NCBI GenBank assembly: GCA_964384345.1
Contig: CAYLKD010000015.1
Coordinates: forward strand, 1 to 17,506
Direction: 5' to 3'
Length of the DNA stretch: 17,506 bases
Source of the DNA: JASLCR01 sp964384345
GTDB taxonomy: Bacteria > Patescibacteriota > Saccharimonadia > Saccharimonadales > Saccharimonadaceae
A model generated the notes under the pieces. It did no database searches. It was not told where the DNA came from and saw only the letters and a list, made by a program, of their open reading frames with translations. Of this stretch, positions 7,034 to 13,608 are shown piece by piece; positions within the stretch are counted from its first letter, which is position 1; each line of letters begins with the position of its first letter. A program made the position numbers and the translations under genes.

Positions 7034-7213
7034 CGCAGCCCAGATACTAATCGCTGTCGAAAAATTGTTACAACCGCATCGTCACTCCAATCCTGCGATG
7101 CTGGACAGTATCGTAATCCTGAAACGAACCGTTGTAAGTCTATTGCTGCAGCTTCTTCATCTCTAACTCAGTGTGCAGAGAATCAGGAAAGAAATCCTGA
7201 GACGAATCGATGC
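6938..7213 (+). repeat. Four 26-residue (78-bp) Cys repeats, C-x5-R-x-P-x-T-N-R-C
   Basis: Cysteine codons at 6938, 7016, 7094 and 7172 start units spaced exactly 78 bp apart; the fourth is partial. Units read CNDGQYRSPETNRC, CASDE(stop)RSPDTNRC, CDAGQYRNPETNRC and CAENQERNPETNRC, joined by Ser/Thr/Ala-rich 12-residue linkers. Two cysteines per unit suggest one disulfide each outside the cell. By eye the R-N-P-x-T-x-R-C core resembles the two-cysteine adaptor type of motif (PF08793), but this is a resemblance only. Confidence 0.85.
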
Positions 7214-7411
7214 AGAAAAGTTCAAGGTAGTTCTATGCCGTCTGCTAATTATCCAGTTATTGCATCAAATGACCGGTCCCAATCAGAGATAGGATGGCTA
7301 GCTTTTGGATTTGTCGGGCTGCTTGCGATTGGATACGCTATCTGGGAATGGCGCAGTGAAATAACAACTGTACTTATTCGCTTGAAGCATCAATTAACGA
7401 GGCATTCGTGA
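7034..7411 (+). pseudogene. In-frame C-terminal continuation of the lamin-tail protein (after TAG)
   Basis: Reading on from the TAG in the same frame gives 125 codons without another stop until TGA 7409-7411. They encode the rest of repeat 2, repeats 3 and 4, a short linker, a hydrophobic helix (IGWLAFGFVGLLAIGYAIW) and a basic tail (LIRLKHQLTRHS), which is a stop-transfer anchor with cytoplasmic positive charges. Together with the upstream part it would be a 517-codon protein. The preserved periodicity, anchor and lack of frameshifts indicate a very recent nonsense change (TAT/TAC to TAG), a sequencing error, or readthrough. Its end overlaps the convergent gene at 7374-7676 by 38 nt. No other gene is seen on the plus strand in 7034-7373. 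Confidence 0.75.
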
Positions 7412-7676
7412 GTTGATATGAACGTTTTTCGACGAATCGATACAGTAATGTAAAGGCTAGTACATATATGCTCAGTTCTATACAGTGGCTTCCGACCGGA
7501 TGCTGGATAAGCAGTACGGCACCCAAGATAAGACCGATAGTTGTTGCGACGAGATTTGCTAGACGGTAGCCACGAGGAACGACGGCACGCATCATACTGA
7601 GTCCTACGAAACTAGCGGTTGCAACGATGGATATAACGAGCAATGTGATATGGCTGAATAGAATAATAGTTGTCAT
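7374..7676 (-). CDS. Unknown small three-helix membrane protein
   Basis: 100 aa from the Met at 7676 (MTTIILFSH...). A longer frame starts at 7712, but a TATGCT element 6 nt upstream of the 7676 codon fits the leaderless pattern of this window and lies inside the longer frame, so the shorter start is preferred. Predicted helices are near residues 3-28, 38-58 and 67-85, with a basic loop (VVPRGYRLAN) between the first two and an acidic end (LIDASSE). No family recognised. It is divergent from ruvC with 53 nt between start codons, and its 3' end overlaps the broken lamin-tail gene. Codon pattern and neighbouring promoters make it likely real, but conservation was not testable. Confidence 0.6.
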   Translation of the reverse strand: MTTIILFSHITLLVISIVATASFVGLSMMRAVVPRGYRLANLVATTIGLILGAVLLIQHPVGSHCIELSIYVLAFTLLYRFVEKRSYQLTNASLIDASSE

Positions 7677-7682
7677 AGAACT

Positions 7683-7688
7683 AGCATA
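7683..7688 (-). promoter_or_regulatory. Leaderless-type -10 (TATGCT, minus strand)
   Basis: On the minus strand TATGCT is followed by 6 nt and the ATG ending at 7676. It supports the short start. It lies within a few bases of the ruvC -35 on the other strand, so the two promoters partly share DNA and could compete for polymerase. Confidence 0.45.
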
Positions 7689-7694
7689 ACCTTT

Positions 7695-7723
7695 TTGTCT
7701 ACGAATCACCACTGGGATATACT
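7695..7723 (+). promoter_or_regulatory. Leaderless-type promoter of ruvC (TTGTCT-N17-TATACT)
   Basis: TTGTCT (7695-7700), 17-nt spacer, TATACT (7718-7723), then 6 nt to the ATG at 7730. This is the cleanest complete leaderless promoter in the window. Confidence 0.7.
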
Positions 7724-7729
7724 AATAAA

Positions 7730-8209
7730 ATGAGAATTATTGGTATCGACCCTGGCACAGGAATATTAGGGTTTGGAGTGGTGGAGATTTCCGCGACAAA
7801 TAAAATGACACTGATAACAGGTGGAGTGATCACGACTCCTGCGCATACACCATTAGATGTTCGTCTTGAGGACATCTATGACGGTTTGACAAGTATTATC
7901 AAAGAAACAAAACCCGAAGTCATGTCAATTGAAAAACTCTTTTTTGCTCGTAATGTGACGACAGCAATGAGCGTGTCACATGCACGAGGTGTGGCTATGC
8001 TCGCTGGACGAAAGGCTCGACTGCCTATTGCTGAATATACTCCCATGCAAATAAAACAAACGTTAACGGGGTATGGCAAAGCAGATAAAAAACAAGTACA
8101 GGAGATGGTCAAGATGCAACTTGGGTTAAAAGAAATTCCGAAGCCAGATGATGCGGCAGATGCGCTAGCCGCCGCCATCACCTATTATCTGATGTCTCCT
8201 CGGACATGA
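7730..8209 (+). CDS. ruvC: Holliday junction resolvase RuvC
   Basis: 159 aa, normal RuvC length. Cuts Holliday junctions symmetrically in the RuvABC complex, finishing recombinational repair. The RNase H-like active site is visible: Asp7 in GIDPGTGILGFG, Glu68 in MSIEKLFF, and the C-terminal acidic pair Asp141 and Asp144 in KPDDAADALAAA. The RNV segment after FFA and KADKKQVQ (about 117-124) also match the family. It is the first of the ruv genes here; unlike the common ruvCAB order, a penicillin-binding protein and a micro-ORF separate it from ruvA. There is no SOS-type box that I can recognise in front of it. Confidence 0.97.
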   Translation: MRIIGIDPGTGILGFGVVEISATNKMTLITGGVITTPAHTPLDVRLEDIYDGLTSIIKETKPEVMSIEKLFFARNVTTAMSVSHARGVAMLAGRKARLPIAEYTPMQIKQTLTGYGKADKKQVQEMVKMQLGLKEIPKPDDAADALAAAITYYLMSPRT

Positions 8210-8250
8210 TCTACTAATGTGTTAACTCAACTGATTTTCAGATACTTTGC

Positions 8251-8256
8251 TATAAT
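8251..8256 (+). promoter_or_regulatory. Leaderless-type -10 (TATAAT) of the PBP gene
   Basis: TATAAT ends 8 nt before the ATG at 8265. The leader would be 0-2 nt. The GGGG just before the ATG is too close to it to serve as a normal Shine-Dalgarno sequence. Confidence 0.55.
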
Positions 8257-8264
8257 ACAGGGGT

Positions 8265-10544
8265 ATGTATCGACAAGGAAAATATACGAAAAAAGCTGGA
8301 CTCGTCGGTAAGTCTAAGGTATTCCTGAAGCGACGCTGGCAGTGGTGGCAGCAGACTAGCAAAAAGAAAAAAGCACTTATTATCGGAGCGCCAATTTTGG
8401 CATTCCTCATCATTACACCGATAGCAACCTATGCGTATTATTATAACGATATCGGAAATGTTGATCGATTGCTCAATAAAAATAACACTGGTGTTGTCTT
8501 AACAGATACAACAGGAAAAGTTTTTTTCTCCAGCGGTAGAGCAGAGCACCGCGAGCTAGTGCCGCTAACACAAATATCAGATGACACTGAACACGCGCTT
8601 ATTGCCTCGGAAGACAAAGACTTTTACAACCATGGCGGTTTTTCACCAATTAGCATACTCAGGGCGATGTACACAAATGTGCTCGCACGCGGTATTGAAG
8701 GCGGTGGATCGACACTGACGCAGCAATTAGCAAAAAATACTTTGCTTTCATCGCGCCAGACAATTTTGCGTAAATACCAAGAGCTTACCGTTGCGACTGC
8801 AATTGAAGCACGCTACTCTAAAGATCAAATTTTGGATATGTATTTAAATTCGGTATTCTACGGTGAAAACTCATTTGGTATTGAGGAGGCAGCGAAAAAT
8901 TATTTCAACACCACACCTGATAAGCTTGATTTAGCACAGAGCGCGATGCTAGTCGGTGTATTGCCGGCGCCAACTGCTTACTCACCAATTAGTGGTGACC
9001 CAAAGCTCGCAAAAGAACGTCAAACAACAGTTTTGACACGTATGGTAAAAAACGGGTATATCACCGACGACCAGAAAACGGCTGCACTTTCTGAGCAGCT
9101 TAACTATGCAACAGGTGGCAATGAGATCGATAATGCAGCACCACATTTTACTGAGATGGTACTCAACCAGCTCTATGATAAGTATGGTGAAGAAACAGTG
9201 AAGCGCTCTGGATACCAGGTCAAAACAACACTTGATCTGAGCTTACAAGACGTAGCAAACACTAGTGTGGCTAATGGTATGGCGCATATCAATGCCAACG
9301 GCGGCAGTAACGCAAGTCTCGTTGCTATTGATCCTAAAACAGGAAGTATTCGTGCACTAGTCGGGAGCGCAAACTACGCGAACACTTCATTTGGTAAATT
9401 CAATATGGCAACGGCACTGCGCCAGCCAGGGTCTAGTTTCAAGCCTATATACTATAGTGATGCGCTAGCTCGAGGAGTCATTACGCCAACGACAGTACTT
9501 GATGATACAGTACAAGATTTTGGTGGTTATACGCCACTTGACGCGGATCGATCGACTCGCGGTAACGTGACGGTGCGACAAGCACTAAATTGGTCACTCA
9601 ATATTCCAAGTGTTGAAGTGATGCAAAAAGAATCAGTCGAAAGTGCGATCGCTGCAGCAAAGTCATACGGCATTACCACCCTCAGTGATACACAAAACTA
9701 TGGCTTAGCATTCGCGCTCGGTGTTGCTGAAGTACCGCTCGATCAAATGACGAATGCATATGCTGCAATGGCTAATGGAGGCGTGCAGTATGGTCGGACT
9801 AGTATCGAGTCTATTGATAATAAATATGGAAGCACAATATTCACCGCTAAAAAAGCCTCGCATGAAGCCATCAGTCAGCAAGGAGCGTATCTAATTTCAA
9901 ATATTCTGAGTGACAACCAAACAAGAAGTCGTATCTTTGGCTCTTCGCTAAACGTGATCGGTACAGACGGTAAGACAAAGAATGTAGCTGTAAAAACCGG
10001 AACGACAGAAGATTCTCGTGACGCTTGGACGATTGGGTATACTCCTGATATTGCGATTGGGGTATGGGTAGGAAATAATGACAATACGCCTATGGATAGT
10101 GGTGGTTCAGACATGGCAGGGCCTATATGGCGTAGCGCCATGAAAGCAGCTGTCGGCAACGCCACGCCATCATTTACGCAACCAGCTGGCATCGTCAAAC
10201 AAACTGTATGTACAGACATTGGTCAACTAACAGATGTATTTTTGAGCACCAATGTACCCGCTGGTTGCCAGAAGCCGCAAGCACCTGCACCAAAACCTGA
10301 TACCAAAACACCACCTGCTGCCGAGACAAAATGTACAGTAGCAGGCAAAGAAGATCTGGCTGCTAATGATCCGAACTGTAAAGAAGACACTACAGCTCCG
10401 ACAGATACGGACGGTGATGGCGTTCCTGACTCAGCTGATCAATGTCCAGCTACTGTCTCGGGTGCCACTGTCGATGCTGTCGGTTGCGCACCTGGCCAAA
10501 CGCCGTCGGGAACTAATTCCGGTGGTAAACCGGTGCGCAACTAA
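8265..10544 (+). CDS. Class A penicillin-binding protein with C-terminal Ca-binding tail
   Basis: 759 aa bifunctional peptidoglycan synthase (PBP1a type). A strongly basic cytoplasmic N terminus (1-36) precedes one helix (about 37-58). Glycosyltransferase GT51: SEDKDFYNHGGFS with Glu116, EGGGSTLTQQLAKN at 145-158, then KYQELTVATAIEARYSK and QILDMYLNSVFYGENSFGI. Transpeptidase: PGSSFKP with nucleophile Ser390 and Lys393, SLN at 444-446, KTGTTEDSRDAW from 577. After about residue 650 come a Pro/Ala/Lys-rich linker and two Cys-containing segments. At 714-722 is DTDGDGVPD, a DxDxDGxxD calcium motif, followed by SADQCP and VDAVGC as in thrombospondin type-3 repeats of OmpA-like proteins. The active sites are complete. 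Its position inside the ruv cluster is unusual. Confidence 0.95.
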   Translation: MYRQGKYTKKAGLVGKSKVFLKRRWQWWQQTSKKKKALIIGAPILAFLIITPIATYAYYYNDIGNVDRLLNKNNTGVVLTDTTGKVFFSSGRAEHRELVPLTQISDDTEHALIASEDKDFYNHGGFSPISILRAMYTNVLARGIEGGGSTLTQQLAKNTLLSSRQTILRKYQELTVATAIEARYSKDQILDMYLNSVFYGENSFGIEEAAKNYFNTTPDKLDLAQSAMLVGVLPAPTAYSPISGDPKLAKERQTTVLTRMVKNGYITDDQKTAALSEQLNYATGGNEIDNAAPHFTEMVLNQLYDKYGEETVKRSGYQVKTTLDLSLQDVANTSVANGMAHINANGGSNASLVAIDPKTGSIRALVGSANYANTSFGKFNMATALRQPGSSFKPIYYSDALARGVITPTTVLDDTVQDFGGYTPLDADRSTRGNVTVRQALNWSLNIPSVEVMQKESVESAIAAAKSYGITTLSDTQNYGLAFALGVAEVPLDQMTNAYAAMANGGVQYGRTSIESIDNKYGSTIFTAKKASHEAISQQGAYLISNILSDNQTRSRIFGSSLNVIGTDGKTKNVAVKTGTTEDSRDAWTIGYTPDIAIGVWVGNNDNTPMDSGGSDMAGPIWRSAMKAAVGNATPSFTQPAGIVKQTVCTDIGQLTDVFLSTNVPAGCQKPQAPAPKPDTKTPPAAETKCTVAGKEDLAANDPNCKEDTTAPTDTDGDGVPDSADQCPATVSGATVDAVGCAPGQTPSGTNSGGKPVRN

Positions 10545-10556
10545 TCGTAAGTGTGA

Positions 10557-10562
10557 CATACT
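10557..10562 (+). promoter_or_regulatory. Leaderless-type -10 (CATACT) before the 28-aa ORF
   Basis: CATACT is followed by 6 nt and an ATG at 10569, the same geometry as at ruvC and the other leaderless genes. No clear -35. This element would drive the micro-ORF together with ruvA and ruvB. Confidence 0.5.
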
Positions 10563-10568
10563 AGAGGT

Positions 10569-10655
10569 ATGGAATCAGAATCTGTTGTAACCTTTGTTGT
10601 CATAGTAATCATGCTTGGTATTGGTCTGATAATTCGTGGTAAAGCCTGGAAATGA
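10569..10655 (+). CDS. 28-aa membrane micro-protein coupled to ruvA
   Basis: 28 codons, MESESVVTFVVIVIMLGIGL continuing with IIRGKAWK, ending TGA 10653-10655. It has an acidic N terminus, one continuous hydrophobic helix (about residues 6-22) and a basic end (RGKAWK), so it would insert with N terminus out and C terminus in. It fills the gap between the PBP gene and ruvA, starts 6 nt after a CATACT element, and its stop overlaps the ruvA start (ATGA, 10652-10655), so translating it would deliver ribosomes to ruvA, which has no good Shine-Dalgarno of its own. Too short for homology by eye. It could be a functional membrane peptide or a leader ORF for ruvA translation. Confidence 0.6.
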   Translation: MESESVVTFVVIVIMLGIGLIIRGKAWK

Positions 10656-11224
10656 TTGCGCATATCAACGGTACGGTTGCAGAAAAATTTGCAGGCTCTG
10701 TCATTATCGATGTACACGGTGTTGGCTATGAGCTATCAGTGCCTGCTGGTGATTATGAGCGATGCACGCTTGATGAAACAATAAAATTTTACACATATCA
10801 TCACGTTCGTGAACAGGCCGAAGAATTATTTGGTTTTTCAAGCCTTGCAGCAAAAAAACTATTCGAACTGCTCATTACGGTGCAAGGTGTTGGTCCTAAA
10901 GCAGCACTCGCCATACTGAGCCTAGGCTCAAGTGAAGACGTACGAAATGCCATCGCTAATGCCGACAGTAGCTTTGTTACAAAAGCGAGTGGTGTTGGTA
11001 AAAAGACAGCGGAGCGTGTTGTCGTTGATCTAGCCGATAAAGTTGGGGTAGCCACATATTACCAGCAAGAAATAAGTGTACAGACAGTAGTGGGCGTAGA
11101 TGACGAGGCGCTTGAAGCGCTGATGGCACTCGGGTATACCTTGGCAGATGCCACCAAAGCTCTGGAGCATATTGACGTCAATCTTCCGACGGCCAGGCGA
11201 GTTACGGAAGCATTAAAAGGGTGA
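10652..11224 (+). CDS. ruvA: Holliday junction DNA helicase subunit RuvA
   Basis: 190 aa, typical length. RuvA tetramers bind four-way junctions and load RuvB. Domain I (1-62) has the OB-fold start MIAHINGTVAEKF and DVHGVGYEL. Domain II carries two helix-hairpin-helix motifs, LITVQGVGPKAALAIL (about 73-88) and TKASGVGKKTAERVV (about 109-123). Domain III (about 148-190, EALEALMALGYTLADATKAL) is the RuvB-binding helical bundle. The acidic pin is near 54-58 (EQAEE). Its ATG overlaps the stop of the 28-aa ORF; ruvB follows after 51 nt, so both are probably on one transcript. Confidence 0.97.
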   Translation: MIAHINGTVAEKFAGSVIIDVHGVGYELSVPAGDYERCTLDETIKFYTYHHVREQAEELFGFSSLAAKKLFELLITVQGVGPKAALAILSLGSSEDVRNAIANADSSFVTKASGVGKKTAERVVVDLADKVGVATYYQQEISVQTVVGVDDEALEALMALGYTLADATKALEHIDVNLPTARRVTEALKG

Positions 11225-11260
11225 TATTCTAATGCAAGCAATTGATTGGCGAGATATAGT

Positions 11261-11267
11261 GAAGGAG
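11261..11267 (+). promoter_or_regulatory. Shine-Dalgarno site deciding the ruvB start
   Basis: GAAGGAG at 11261-11267 lies 8 nt before ATG 11276. An upstream in-frame TTG at 11246 would place this site inside the coding region, so ATG 11276 is chosen. Confidence 0.8.
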
Positions 11268-11275
11268 ATTTAAGA

Positions 11276-12277
11276 ATGGCAATTGAACGAATAGTAGATA
11301 CTCTCGCACATGATGATAATACGGACGAGCAAGTGATTGAAGTCACACTGCGCCCGCAGAGTTTCGACGAGTATATTGGACAAGAGCGACTAAAAACAAA
11401 TCTTAAACTCGCAATTGCTGCCGCAAAAAAGCGCAATGAGCCAATTGATCATGTGCTTTTGTATGGTCCCCCAGGACTTGGTAAAACAACAATGGCGAGT
11501 GTCATAGCCAATGAAATGGGAACAAATTTGCGAATTACCTCTGGGCCTGCTATCGAGCGAGCCGGAGACCTGGCTAGTATTCTTACGAATCTACAAGACG
11601 GTGATATTTTGTTTATTGACGAAATTCATCGACTAAATCGAGCAGTTGAGGAAGTACTGTATAGCGCGATGGAAGATTTTAAGCTCGATATTGTTATCGG
11701 CAAAGGTCCAGCCGCGCGCTCAATTCGTTTAGATTTACCAAAATTTACTGTTATTGGTGCAACGACACGCACAGGGAGTCTTGCGGCACCGCTCAGAGAT
11801 CGATTCGGACATATTTACCGGCTTGAGTTTTATACACCCGATGAGATCGGGCAGATAATTACCCGTGCTGCAAAGATTTTAGAATCATCAATTGACTCTT
11901 CTTCTGCTGCGCTGCTTTCTACGCGTGCTCGTCAGACACCGCGTATTGCCAATCGGCTTCTTAAACGTGTACGTGACTATGCAGATGTGAACGGTGACGG
12001 CATCATTGATACAGTCATTACAGAAAAAGCGTTGCTTATGATGGAAATCGACGCAATCGGACTCGATCCCGCCGATCGCAATATGCTTCAAGCAATGGTC
12101 GATAACTATGACGATCGTCCAATAGGCCTAAACACGATCGCTGCACTCACAGGTGATGAGATTTCAACCATCGAAGATTATTATGAGCCATACCTTTTGC
12201 AGATTGGATTCATTGAGCGAACGCCGCGGGGTCGAATCGTAACTGTCAAGGCTCGTCAGCACCTCTCTAGCAAATAA
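11276..12277 (+). CDS. ruvB: Holliday junction branch migration ATPase RuvB
   Basis: 333 aa. Hexameric AAA+ motor that pumps DNA through RuvA-bound junctions. With the chosen start: Walker A GPPGLGKT at 64-71, Walker B FIDEIHRL at 113-120, sensor 1 GATTRTG at 161-167, and the arginine finger in APLRDRFG (Arg174). The region LRPQSFDEYIGQ (25-36) is the standard RuvB lead-in. The C-terminal winged helix includes the segment GLNTIAALTGDEI, then YEPYLLQIGFIERTPRGR, as usual. Start set by a strong Shine-Dalgarno. The stop TAA 12275-12277 touches the -35-like element of the next gene. Confidence 0.97.
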   Translation: MAIERIVDTLAHDDNTDEQVIEVTLRPQSFDEYIGQERLKTNLKLAIAAAKKRNEPIDHVLLYGPPGLGKTTMASVIANEMGTNLRITSGPAIERAGDLASILTNLQDGDILFIDEIHRLNRAVEEVLYSAMEDFKLDIVIGKGPAARSIRLDLPKFTVIGATTRTGSLAAPLRDRFGHIYRLEFYTPDEIGQIITRAAKILESSIDSSSAALLSTRARQTPRIANRLLKRVRDYADVNGDGIIDTVITEKALLMMEIDAIGLDPADRNMLQAMVDNYDDRPIGLNTIAALTGDEISTIEDYYEPYLLQIGFIERTPRGRIVTVKARQHLSSK

Positions 12278-12306
12278 TGACATCCATCGAATAAGGCATG
12301 TATACT
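12277..12306 (+). promoter_or_regulatory. Leaderless-type promoter (ATGACA-N18-TATACT)
   Basis: ATGACA (12277-12282), 18-nt spacer, TATACT (12301-12306), 8 nt to the ATG at 12315. It overlaps the last base of ruvB. Confidence 0.55.
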
Positions 12307-12314
12307 ATCTATAT

Positions 12315-13136
12315 ATGGATCAAAACAAGAAAGTATATACTCCACCGGCTATAACCCCCAGCACTGCTGACCAACAATCGGCTTCTGATGAATGGGCAAA
12401 ACAAGACATAGGGCAACGCTCATCTCATGTCACAATTAGTTATTCGGAGCGTAGTGGTCATGATTTTAATCCTCGGATTCGTAAAGAACTCGCAAACGAA
12501 CCCGATGTAGTGCACACATCAAGAGATCTACATGCTGAAAAATTTGTATTGAGTGACAAAGTAAATGCTCGTCATGAAGCATCAGCACGTGAATACCCTC
12601 ATCTCAACATGAGCGCAGGAGAATATCTGATACTTGATGTCAGTCGTCACCCTATTGGTATGCTTGCACCTATAGCCGTAGGTGGTTTTTTAAGCTTAAT
12701 ACTCCTTGTGGTGCTGATTATTTATCCTGTAGAAGCATCGCAGTACAACTTACCGTCTTTCGGCCTAGCAGCACTGATTATCGGTCTCGTCATCGCACTC
12801 ATTGGCATTGGTACATGTATTGCGATATGGGTATATCGCCAAAATAGATTTTATCTTACGAATGAAAGCGTTATACAGGTTATACAAACGAGTCTATTTT
12901 CGCGCCGTGAGCAGATGGTCAGTCTAGGAAGTATAGAAGATGCAAGTTTTCACCAACACGGTATAATTCAGATGATGTTTAACTATGGTATGGTACGACT
13001 CAGCACTGAAGGTGATGAGACAACATATCGTTTTGCGTACGCCTCTGAACCTCGTTCGCAGGTGACCGTACTGAACAATGCTATTGAAGCATTCAAAAAT
13101 GGCCGTCCATTTGATCCTTCAGATGATGTGAACTAG
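12315..13136 (+). CDS. Membrane protein with bacterial PH domain (bPH2/DUF304-like)
   Basis: 273 aa. The first 110 residues are polar, charged and probably disordered or cytoplasmic (many Asp, Ser, Arg). Two helices follow, about 113-138 and 148-174, then a C-terminal domain from 175 with the usual bPH2 pattern: RQNRFYLTNESVIQV, SLFSRREQMVSLGSIEDAS, and a beta strand GMVRLSTEGDE (PF03703). In other proteins this domain follows paired membrane helices just as here. Function is not defined for the family; some members are linked to envelope stress or lipid membranes. It stops at TAG 13134-13136, which overlaps the convergent pilin stop in the palindrome CTAG. Domain call by eye. Confidence 0.8.
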   Translation: MDQNKKVYTPPAITPSTADQQSASDEWAKQDIGQRSSHVTISYSERSGHDFNPRIRKELANEPDVVHTSRDLHAEKFVLSDKVNARHEASAREYPHLNMSAGEYLILDVSRHPIGMLAPIAVGGFLSLILLVVLIIYPVEASQYNLPSFGLAALIIGLVIALIGIGTCIAIWVYRQNRFYLTNESVIQVIQTSLFSRREQMVSLGSIEDASFHQHGIIQMMFNYGMVRLSTEGDETTYRFAYASEPRSQVTVLNNAIEAFKNGRPFDPSDDVN

Positions 13137-13519
13137 TGACGACTGGTTTTTATATAGTCGGCTTCATGCTCCATAACTGAGCGCAAGGAATAGGACTTAC
13201 ATTTTCCATTTGCGCAATTTGTAGGTAAGTAGGCGTAATCAGTACTACTCGTGCCTATTTTGTTACCATTCGGGTCAGTGAATAACGCTGCATCCATAGC
13301 TGTTAAGTTCTTTTCATCAATATTTTGAGGGTAATACCCATTTTTGGTGTAATACACGTCTTCCAGATTATAGTACATAGCGTTGATGGCAGTACGGCGA
13401 CTGTCGTCTCGGCTCATACTTTGTGCGTTTTGAAACTGCGTCCAAAAGAGAACGGTAATTCCGATCAGCGCAACAACTGCCACAAGTAATTCAACAACAG
13501 TAAATCCACGTTCTTTCAT
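13133..13519 (-). CDS. Type IV pilin / pseudopilin-like protein
   Basis: 128 aa with a classical class III signal: leader MKERG, then F6-T-V-V-E10-L-L, so a prepilin peptidase would cut after Gly5 and Glu10 becomes Glu5 of the mature protein. A hydrophobic helix follows (6-27), then an amphipathic stretch and a small globular domain. NGYYP at 60-64 is frequent in minor pilins and type II pseudopilins. Two close cysteines (C102, C107, around ANGK) could form a disulfide. It stands alone between the PH-domain gene and recA on the opposite strand, away from the pilMNO operon 3 kb further on. It is either a minor pilin or the main pilin; copy number elsewhere would tell. Confidence 0.88.
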   Translation of the reverse strand: MKERGFTVVELLVAVVALIGITVLFWTQFQNAQSMSRDDSRRTAINAMYYNLEDVYYTKNGYYPQNIDEKNLTAMDAALFTDPNGNKIGTSSTDYAYLPTNCANGKCKSYSLRSVMEHEADYIKTSRH

Positions 13520-13526
13520 TTCATGT

Positions 13527-13556
13527 AGTATAGCAAATATTCTGTAGCCGTTTCAA
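13527..13556 (-). promoter_or_regulatory. Leaderless-type promoter of the pilin (TTGAAA-N18-TATACT)
   Basis: On the minus strand TTGAAA (13556-13551), 18-nt spacer, TATACT (13532-13527), then 7 nt to the ATG ending at 13519. No Shine-Dalgarno sequence. Confidence 0.6.
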
Positions 13557-13570
13557 TTGATCTTCAACTA

Positions 13571-13590
13571 CTATTATGTTTGAACAATAG
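13571..13590 (+). promoter_or_regulatory. Inverted repeat upstream of recA
   Basis: CTATT (13571-13575) and AATAG (13586-13590) are inverted, with an inner TGTT-TG-AACA palindrome at 13577-13586. It lies about 20 nt upstream of the recA extended -10, a place where a repressor such as LexA or an activator could bind. It does not match the E. coli or Bacillus LexA consensus exactly, and arms this short arise by chance. Confidence 0.25.
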
Positions 13591-13608
13591 CACTTTGAGG
13601 CTAACAAA

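Noticed and set aside
6942..7166. 74-codon plus-strand frame over the Cys repeats
   Set aside because: Different frame from the lamin-tail gene; no repeat periodicity or motif in its translation.
6938..7213. CRISPR-like or satellite repeat
   Set aside because: The 78-bp periodicity is protein-level, in frame and degenerate at synonymous positions; there are no identical repeats with unique spacers.
7677..7712. Twelve-residue N-terminal extension of the minus-strand small membrane protein
   Set aside because: It carries a -10-like TATGCT inside it, 6 nt before the downstream ATG, and adds only basic residues; kept as less likely.
11246..11275. TTG start adding ten residues to RuvB
   Set aside because: The strong Shine-Dalgarno at 11261-11267 points to ATG 11276, and RuvB proteins normally begin close to that point.
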